Assembly: GCA_051646185.1 (NCBI GenBank)
Contig: JBOFCS010000152.1
Span: 1 to 10,518 of the forward strand
DNA: 10,518 bases
Origin: JBOFCS01 sp051646185
GTDB taxonomy: Bacteria > Actinomycetota > Actinomycetes > Mycobacteriales > Mycobacteriaceae
Direction: 5' to 3'
Made by a program: the position numbers and the translations under genes. The notes beneath the pieces are model-generated. The model made no database searches, was not told where the DNA came from, and saw nothing but the letters and a program-made list of their open reading frames with translations. Positions 5,888 to 10,518 of this stretch are shown piece by piece (positions within the stretch are counted from its first letter, which is position 1; every line of letters starts with the position of its first letter).

Positions 5888-8539
5888 GTGACCAGTGCAG
5901 CCGAGAATACTTCCAATCAGCCCGAAACCATTCTTCCTAAAAGTTGGGATCCTAGCCTTGTTGAAGACGAGCTCTATCAAGCGTGGGTAGATTCTGGTTA
6001 CTTCAGTGCAGATTCTTGTAGCACAAAGCCAGGCTATTCGATTGTGCTGCCGCCCCCTAATGTCACTGGCAGCTTGCATATGGGGCATGCACTCGATCAC
6101 ACCGTGATGGATATTTTGACTCGCCGTAAGCGTATGCAGGGTTATGAGGTGCTTTGGTTGCCTGGTATGGACCATGCTGGTATTGCCACGCAGTCGGTGG
6201 TGGAAAAGCAGTTAAGTGAGGAAGGCAAATCTCGACACGATCTTGGTCGGGAGAAATTCATTGACCGAGTATGGGACTGGAAGCGGGAATCTGGCGGCAC
6301 CATTGGCGCGCAAATGCGGCGACTTGGTGATGGAGTGGATTGGAGCCGCGAACGGTTTACGATGGATGAAGGTTTATCGCGAGCTGTGCAAACGGTATTT
6401 AAACTACTTCATGACCAAGGCCTCATCTATCGTGCAGAGCGTCTGGTCAACTGGTCCCCAGTACTGCAAACCGCAATTTCTGATATTGAAGTTCGCTATG
6501 AAGATGTTGAGGGTGAATTAGTTTCACTTCGCTATGGTTCGCTTTCCGATGATGAGCCACATGTTGTTGTGGCCACCACCCGAGTGGAAACCATGCTCGG
6601 GGATACCGCAGTGGCTGTTCATCCAAACGATCCCCGGTATCAGAGTTTAATTGGCACTACACTTGAACACCCGTTTACTGGTAGACAGATTCCGATTATT
6701 GCCGACGACTATGTTGATCCCGAGTTTGGTACTGGCGCAGTAAAAATCACTCCAGCTCACGATCCTAATGACTTTGAGATGGGTGTTCGACATAAGCTTC
6801 CGATGCCTACCATTATGGATACTGCTGGTCGAATTACCGGTACTGGTACTGAATTTGATGGGATGGATCGCTTTGAAGCCAGAGTGAAAATCCGAGAGGC
6901 GCTAGAGCAGCAGGGGCGGGTGGTTGCGCAGAAGCGTCCTTATTTGCATAGCGTTGGGCATTCGGAACGCAGTGGTGAACCCATTGAGCCGCGGCTGAGT
7001 TTGCAGTGGTGGGTTAAAGTTGATTCTCTTGCTAAAGCATCAGGTGATGCAGTTCGTAATGGCGACACCATCATTCATCCTAAAAGCTTGGAGCCACGTT
7101 GGTTTTCCTGGGTGGATGATATGCATGATTGGTGTATTTCTCGTCAGTTATGGTGGGGGCATCGAATTCCGATGTGGTATGGGCCAAACGGAGAAAGCGT
7201 ATGCCTTGGGCCCGATGAGACAGCACCGGAAGGTTGGGAACAGGACCCCGATGTTCTTGATACCTGGTTCTCTTCTGGATTGTGGCCATTGTCCACCTTA
7301 GGTTGGCCGGAAAAGACAGCTGATATTGAGAAATTTTATCCAACAAGTGTTTTGGTCACTGGATATGACATTCTTTTCTTCTGGGTGGCCAGGATGATGA
7401 TGTTTGGCCGGTTTATTTCGGAGCTTCAGGGTTTGCCAACAGTGCCCTTTGAACATGTGTTTTTGCATGGTCTGGTGCGCGATGCGCAGGGTAAAAAAAT
7501 GTCAAAATCAAAGGGCAATGGCATTGACCCACTGGATTGGGTGGAGCGTTTTGGTGCTGATGCCTTGCGCTTCACTTTAGCCAGGGGAGCAAATCCGGGT
7601 AGTGACCTTTCGGTAGGGGAGGATCATGCGCAGTCTTCTCGGAATTTTGCGACAAAATTATTTAATGCCACCAAATTTGCTTTGATGAATGGTGCAGAGG
7701 TCGGCGTAATCCCGGATCGCGGCGGGCTTACAGATGCCGATCGCTGGATACTTGATCGACTGGCTCACGTTCACAGCGAGGTGGATGAGGCTTTTGATCG
7801 TTTTGAATTTGGTAAAGCATGTGAAGCTCTCTACCACTTCGCTTGGGATGAGGTATGCGATTGGTATTTAGAATTTGCCAAGGTGCAGTTTCAATCTGAT
7901 AATGCTGAAAATACTCGATTAGTCCTCGGTCATGTTTTGGATGTGTTGTTACGTTTACTGCATCCAGTGATGCCTTTTGTAACTGAAACATTATGGAAAG
8001 CTCTAACTTCCGAGGAGTCGGTGGTGATTGCTGCCTGGCCAAGTGAAAACCGGGATGTTTCTGATGGTCGGGCTGCGACTCGAATCTTCGATGCCCAGAA
8101 ACTTATCACTGAGATTCGTAGATTCCGAAATGATCAGGGACTAAAACCATCCCAAAAAGTTCCAGCAAGAATAAGCGGGTTATCGGAAGCTGATATAAAT
8201 ACTCAGCAGGCCGCAGTGGAATCCTTGGCCCGGCTTACCGCTGCTGAAGAAGGATTTACTGTCACTGCTTCGGTTGAGGTGCGGGTTAGTAAGGCTACTG
8301 TGGTGGTGGAGCTAGACACCTCAGGGACTGTGGATCTAGTTGCTGAACGTAAGCGGCTTGAGAAAGACCTCGCTGTCGCTCACAAAGACCGGGATGCTGC
8401 TGTGGCGAAACTGTCTAACGAATCATTTATTGCTAAGGCCCCCGCCGAGGTAGTGGAAAAAATTCGAGCTCGCCAACAGTTTGCCAACGAGGAAGTAGAA
8501 CGAATCAGTATTCGCCTTAGTGGATTGGGTACCGCATGA
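5888..8539 (+). CDS. valS: Valyl-tRNA synthetase
   Basis: 883 residues, a class Ia synthetase that charges tRNA-Val in the cytoplasm. The HIGH motif appears as HMGH (64-67) in PPPNVTGSLHMGH. The CP1 editing domain, which removes mischarged threonine, carries TTRVET at 230-235 and LGDTAVAVHP soon after. The tRNA-binding and catalytic parts include CISRQLWWGHRIP, and the KMSKS loop is exact at 537-541. The valine-type anticodon-binding domain follows. The last 70 residues form a charged coiled coil (AERKRLEKDL onwards) typical of ValRS. No motif is missing. The GTG start is set by reading frame and by the leaderless promoter; the nearby ATG at 5884 is in another frame and stops early. The last four bases overlap folC. 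Confidence 0.97.
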   Translation: MTSAAENTSNQPETILPKSWDPSLVEDELYQAWVDSGYFSADSCSTKPGYSIVLPPPNVTGSLHMGHALDHTVMDILTRRKRMQGYEVLWLPGMDHAGIATQSVVEKQLSEEGKSRHDLGREKFIDRVWDWKRESGGTIGAQMRRLGDGVDWSRERFTMDEGLSRAVQTVFKLLHDQGLIYRAERLVNWSPVLQTAISDIEVRYEDVEGELVSLRYGSLSDDEPHVVVATTRVETMLGDTAVAVHPNDPRYQSLIGTTLEHPFTGRQIPIIADDYVDPEFGTGAVKITPAHDPNDFEMGVRHKLPMPTIMDTAGRITGTGTEFDGMDRFEARVKIREALEQQGRVVAQKRPYLHSVGHSERSGEPIEPRLSLQWWVKVDSLAKASGDAVRNGDTIIHPKSLEPRWFSWVDDMHDWCISRQLWWGHRIPMWYGPNGESVCLGPDETAPEGWEQDPDVLDTWFSSGLWPLSTLGWPEKTADIEKFYPTSVLVTGYDILFFWVARMMMFGRFISELQGLPTVPFEHVFLHGLVRDAQGKKMSKSKGNGIDPLDWVERFGADALRFTLARGANPGSDLSVGEDHAQSSRNFATKLFNATKFALMNGAEVGVIPDRGGLTDADRWILDRLAHVHSEVDEAFDRFEFGKACEALYHFAWDEVCDWYLEFAKVQFQSDNAENTRLVLGHVLDVLLRLLHPVMPFVTETLWKALTSEESVVIAAWPSENRDVSDGRAATRIFDAQKLITEIRRFRNDQGLKPSQKVPARISGLSEADINTQQAAVESLARLTAAEEGFTVTASVEVRVSKATVVVELDTSGTVDLVAERKRLEKDLAVAHKDRDAAVAKLSNESFIAKAPAEVVEKIRARQQFANEEVERISIRLSGLGTA

Positions 8540-9963
8540 GTTTTCCAGAGTACCCGGCGGCGGCCCCTCCGACCGCCGAAGAAATTGCTGAATTATTTTC
8601 TGTTGAAGCAGAATTAGATCAAAGATGGCCAGAGACTAAACTTGAACCATCAACGGATCGAATTTTGGCCTTAATGGATGTGCTTGGTTCCCCTCAGCGT
8701 AACTATCCTGCGATTCACATTGCCGGTACCAATGGCAAAACTTCAGTAACGCGGATGATTGATGCTTTACTATCGGCATTGCACCGTAGGACTGGGCGTA
8801 CAACTAGCCCGCATCTGCAGTTGGCGACCGAGCGGATATCGATAGATGGTGTGCCTATTTCTCCAGCTAAATATGTTGAAACGTATCGAGAATTGCTTCC
8901 CTATATCGAGTTAGTTGATCAGCAGTCGGCAGCTGCGGGTGGGCCTGCAATGAGTAAATTTGAAGTACTCACGGCGATGGCTTTTGCCGCCTTTGCCGAG
9001 GCGCCGGTAGATGTAGCTGTTGTCGAGGTGGGTCTTGGCGGGCGTTGGGATGCAACAAATGTCATAGACGCCCAAGTTGCCGTGATAACGCCGATTGGTA
9101 TCGACCATGTGGAGTTTTTAGGTAGCGATATATCTGGGATAGCGGCGGAAAAAGCGGGCATTATTAAAAGAGCGCCAGATGCTCTTATCCCGGTGGATAC
9201 TGTCGCAATTCTGGCGCAACAAACCCCAGAAGTGATGGATGTTTTATTGCGGAAAACTGTTGAAGCAGATGCGGCAGTAGCTCGGGAAGGTTCAGAGTTT
9301 TTGGTACTTTCCCGACAAATTGCGGTGGGAGGTCAGCAATTAGAGTTGCAGGGACTGGGCGGTGTCTACTCGGATATTTTCTTGCCGCTACATGGTGAAC
9401 ATCAAGCACGTAATGCTTCGCTAGCGCTAGCAGCGGTAGAAGCATTTTTTGGTGCAGGAGCTGGCCGTCAACTTGATATTGAGGCGGTTCGTTCGGCTTT
9501 TGCTGGAGTGGTTAATCCTGGCAGGCTTGAGCGAGTGCGCAGTGCTCCAACAGTTTTCCTTGATGCTGCCCATAACCCCCATGGTGCGAAGGCATTAGCA
9601 GCTGCACTGACTGCTGAGTTTGATTTTCGGAAACTTGTTGGCGTGGTTGCTGTGATGGCAGATAAAGATGTGGACGGGATTATCGCAGCGTTGGAACCGG
9701 TTTTGGATGAAATTGTGGTAACGCATAACGGTTCACCTCGCGGCTTGGATATTGAACAGCTGGCAAATATTGCTGTTGCACGTTTTGGTGATGAAAGGGT
9801 TGTGGTAGCTGAGTCTTTGGCTGATGCTATTGAAACTGCTATCAGCATTGCTGAAGATGTGGTAGAGCCAGGTGAGGCAGTATCAGGCGCCGGAGTGGTC
9901 ATCACAGGTTCAGTAGTCACCGCTGGGGCGGCTCGGACGCTTTTTGGAAAGGACCCAGCATGA
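8536..9963 (+). CDS. folC: Folylpolyglutamate synthase / dihydrofolate synthase
   Basis: 475 residues of the Mur-ligase-like FolC family. It adds glutamate to dihydropteroate and further glutamates to folates, using ATP. The P-loop GTNGKTS is at 64-70, followed by the folate-loop region TTSPHL (89-94). Then come KFEVLTAMAF (141-150), VEVGLGGRWDATN (163-175), the metal-site region IDHVEFLG (189-196) and EKAGIIK (205-211). The C-terminal domain has DAAHNPHG at 343-350. Length is slightly above E. coli FolC (about 420), with an N-terminal extension usual in actinobacteria. The ATG overlaps the valS stop (ATGA), so translation is coupled. I infer that it can supply both FolC activities, as bacterial homologues often do. 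Confidence 0.95.
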   Translation: MSFPEYPAAAPPTAEEIAELFSVEAELDQRWPETKLEPSTDRILALMDVLGSPQRNYPAIHIAGTNGKTSVTRMIDALLSALHRRTGRTTSPHLQLATERISIDGVPISPAKYVETYRELLPYIELVDQQSAAAGGPAMSKFEVLTAMAFAAFAEAPVDVAVVEVGLGGRWDATNVIDAQVAVITPIGIDHVEFLGSDISGIAAEKAGIIKRAPDALIPVDTVAILAQQTPEVMDVLLRKTVEADAAVAREGSEFLVLSRQIAVGGQQLELQGLGGVYSDIFLPLHGEHQARNASLALAAVEAFFGAGAGRQLDIEAVRSAFAGVVNPGRLERVRSAPTVFLDAAHNPHGAKALAAALTAEFDFRKLVGVVAVMADKDVDGIIAALEPVLDEIVVTHNGSPRGLDIEQLANIAVARFGDERVVVAESLADAIETAISIAEDVVEPGEAVSGAGVVITGSVVTAGAARTLFGKDPA

Positions 9964-10361
9964 CTGAACCTCTTGATGCACAAGAGTTTAACGAACCAAC
10001 TAAAGATCCGTGGAAAGCTTTGCGTGGGGTGATGGCCGGCATACTTATTCTCGAAGCCATCGTTGTGCTACTGGCGTTGCCAGTGGTTGCTACCGTAGGC
10101 GGAGGCTTAACGCTTATCGGTGGCGTATATCTAGTGGGAGTGGCTGCACTGATGATCACGGGCGCCGGTGTTCAAGGCAAAACCTGGGCGGTAGCTTATA
10201 ACCTTGGATTGCAAGCCGCGGTGATTGTTGGTTTTGTGCTGCATTCGGCGATAGGAATTGTTGGTCTCATTTTTCTTGCAGTCTGGTTGTACGTTTTGTA
10301 TCTACGCCGCGATATCCGTGAGCGACTTGAGCAAGGGCTGCTTCCGGGGCAGCGGGTGTGA
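9960..10361 (+). CDS. DUF4233 family membrane protein
   Basis: 133 residues with four hydrophobic segments, at about 22-44, 49-69, 76-94 and 97-117. A short acidic N-terminus precedes DPWKALRGVMAGILILEA, the opening typical of DUF4233. The basic tail after the last helix (LRRDIRERLEQG) suggests both ends are cytoplasmic. The function is unknown. The family is found in actinobacteria, commonly right after folC, as here; its ATG overlaps the folC stop by four bases. It most likely belongs to the valS-folC transcript. No terminator with a T run follows; only a weak CACC/GGTG hairpin (10395-10398, 10406-10409) is visible. Confidence 0.85.
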   Translation: MTEPLDAQEFNEPTKDPWKALRGVMAGILILEAIVVLLALPVVATVGGGLTLIGGVYLVGVAALMITGAGVQGKTWAVAYNLGLQAAVIVGFVLHSAIGIVGLIFLAVWLYVLYLRRDIRERLEQGLLPGQRV

Positions 10362-10410
10362 TCGAGTTAATGTCAATGTAGTAGAGGGCAGGCACACCTT
10401 CCCTTGGTGC

Positions 10411-10429
10411 TTAGGCTAGGCTTACGTAA
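10411..10429 (+). promoter_or_regulatory. DtxR operator overlapping a -10 box
   Basis: TTAGGCTAGGCTTACGTAA matches the 19-bp DtxR consensus TWAGGTWAGSCTWACCTWA at 17 positions (mismatches at 6 and 16). It has the same layout as the diphtheria tox operator, where the -10 hexamer (TAGGAT there, TAGGCT at 10412-10417 here) lies inside the box. DtxR with bound iron represses such promoters, so the gene starting at 10430 should be induced by iron shortage. A second TAGGCT overlaps at 10417-10422 and would place transcription start on the GTG. No convincing -35 is seen. Confidence 0.75.
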
Positions 10430-10518
10430 GTGAAGGGTGGCTATCGGCTAGTCAGCATTGCGGTTGCAGTGGGTCTGCTTACCTGTGCAGTTGTTGCCAG
10501 CATTTCTGTCGGTGCTTT
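10430..10518 (+). CDS. Start of a probable iron/siderophore ABC transporter permease (FecCD type), cut by window end
   Basis: Only 29 codons are present. A stop codon (TAA 10427-10429) sits directly before the GTG, so translation must start there or later. No ribosome binding site precedes it, in line with a leaderless mRNA. The peptide has a short basic start (MKGGYRLV), one long hydrophobic stretch (about residues 7-23), then ASISVGA. FecCD permeases of siderophore, haem and B12 importers open with a first helix ending in a similar Ser-(Ile/Leu)-Ser-x-Gly-Ala pattern. With the DtxR box this points to iron uptake. The alternatives are another DtxR-regulated membrane or secreted protein. The LLTC sequence is a poor lipobox because the residue before Cys is Thr. 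The fragment is too short for certainty. Confidence 0.55.
   Translation, partial: MKGGYRLVSIAVAVGLLTCAVVASISVGA

Noticed and set aside
9468..9983. 171-codon open frame on the - strand over the end of folC
   Set aside because: Its low-complexity Ala/Ser/Thr-rich product is typical of antisense frames of Ala/Val-rich genes, and folC is clearly the coding strand.
10421..10430. Palindrome CTTACGTAAG, similar to the arms of the clpX inverted repeat
   Set aside because: It is explained by the right half of the DtxR box, and the clpX arms do not match the DtxR consensus, so a shared regulator is not supported.
10469..10491. Lipobox (LLTC) suggesting a lipoprotein at the window end
   Set aside because: Thr before the Cys is unusual for a lipobox, and the following ASISVGA fits a permease helix end better.

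Overview
The window looks like chromosomal core DNA from a Corynebacterium, probably from the lower-GC part of the genus. The evidence is the order tRNA-Pro, tig, clpP1, clpP2, clpX, valS, folC, DUF4233; ClpX and ClpP proteins of actinobacterial type; two adjacent clpP genes; and near-consensus candidate sites for two corynebacterial regulators, ClgR and DtxR. The species cannot be fixed from the sequence alone. All complete genes are on the + strand.

Left part (1-3051): a proline tRNA (UGG) is followed by a structured leader and the trigger factor gene. Just after the tig stop codon lie a ClgR-type operator core and a 14-bp hairpin. The clpP1-clpP2 pair follows. Both ClpP proteins keep a full Ser-His-Asp triad, as expected for the mixed ClpP1P2 protease of actinobacteria.

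Middle (3052-5840): a 294-base intergenic region holds a likely intrinsic terminator, a perfect 10-bp inverted repeat with a 51-base spacer, and two hairpins close to the clpX ribosome binding site. ClpX, the ATPase that unfolds substrates for ClpP1P2, is followed after 15 bases by a MobA-like molybdenum cofactor gene. A small unknown membrane protein is translationally coupled to mobA.

Right part (5841-10518): valS starts at what looks like a leaderless promoter. It overlaps folC by 4 bases, and folC overlaps a DUF4233 membrane protein gene by 4 bases, so the three probably form one operon. The last 110 bases carry a 17/19 match to the DtxR iron-repressor operator, directly before a GTG start. 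The truncated protein begins like a FecCD-type iron or siderophore permease. An iron-regulated uptake locus therefore probably begins at the right edge and continues outside.

Taken together, the window covers protein quality control (trigger factor, ClpXP1P2), translation (tRNA-Pro, ValRS), folate and molybdopterin cofactor metabolism, and the start of an iron-uptake locus. I found no mobile element, CRISPR array or evident new defence system. The notable signals are regulatory: structured leaders, inverted repeats and operator sites.
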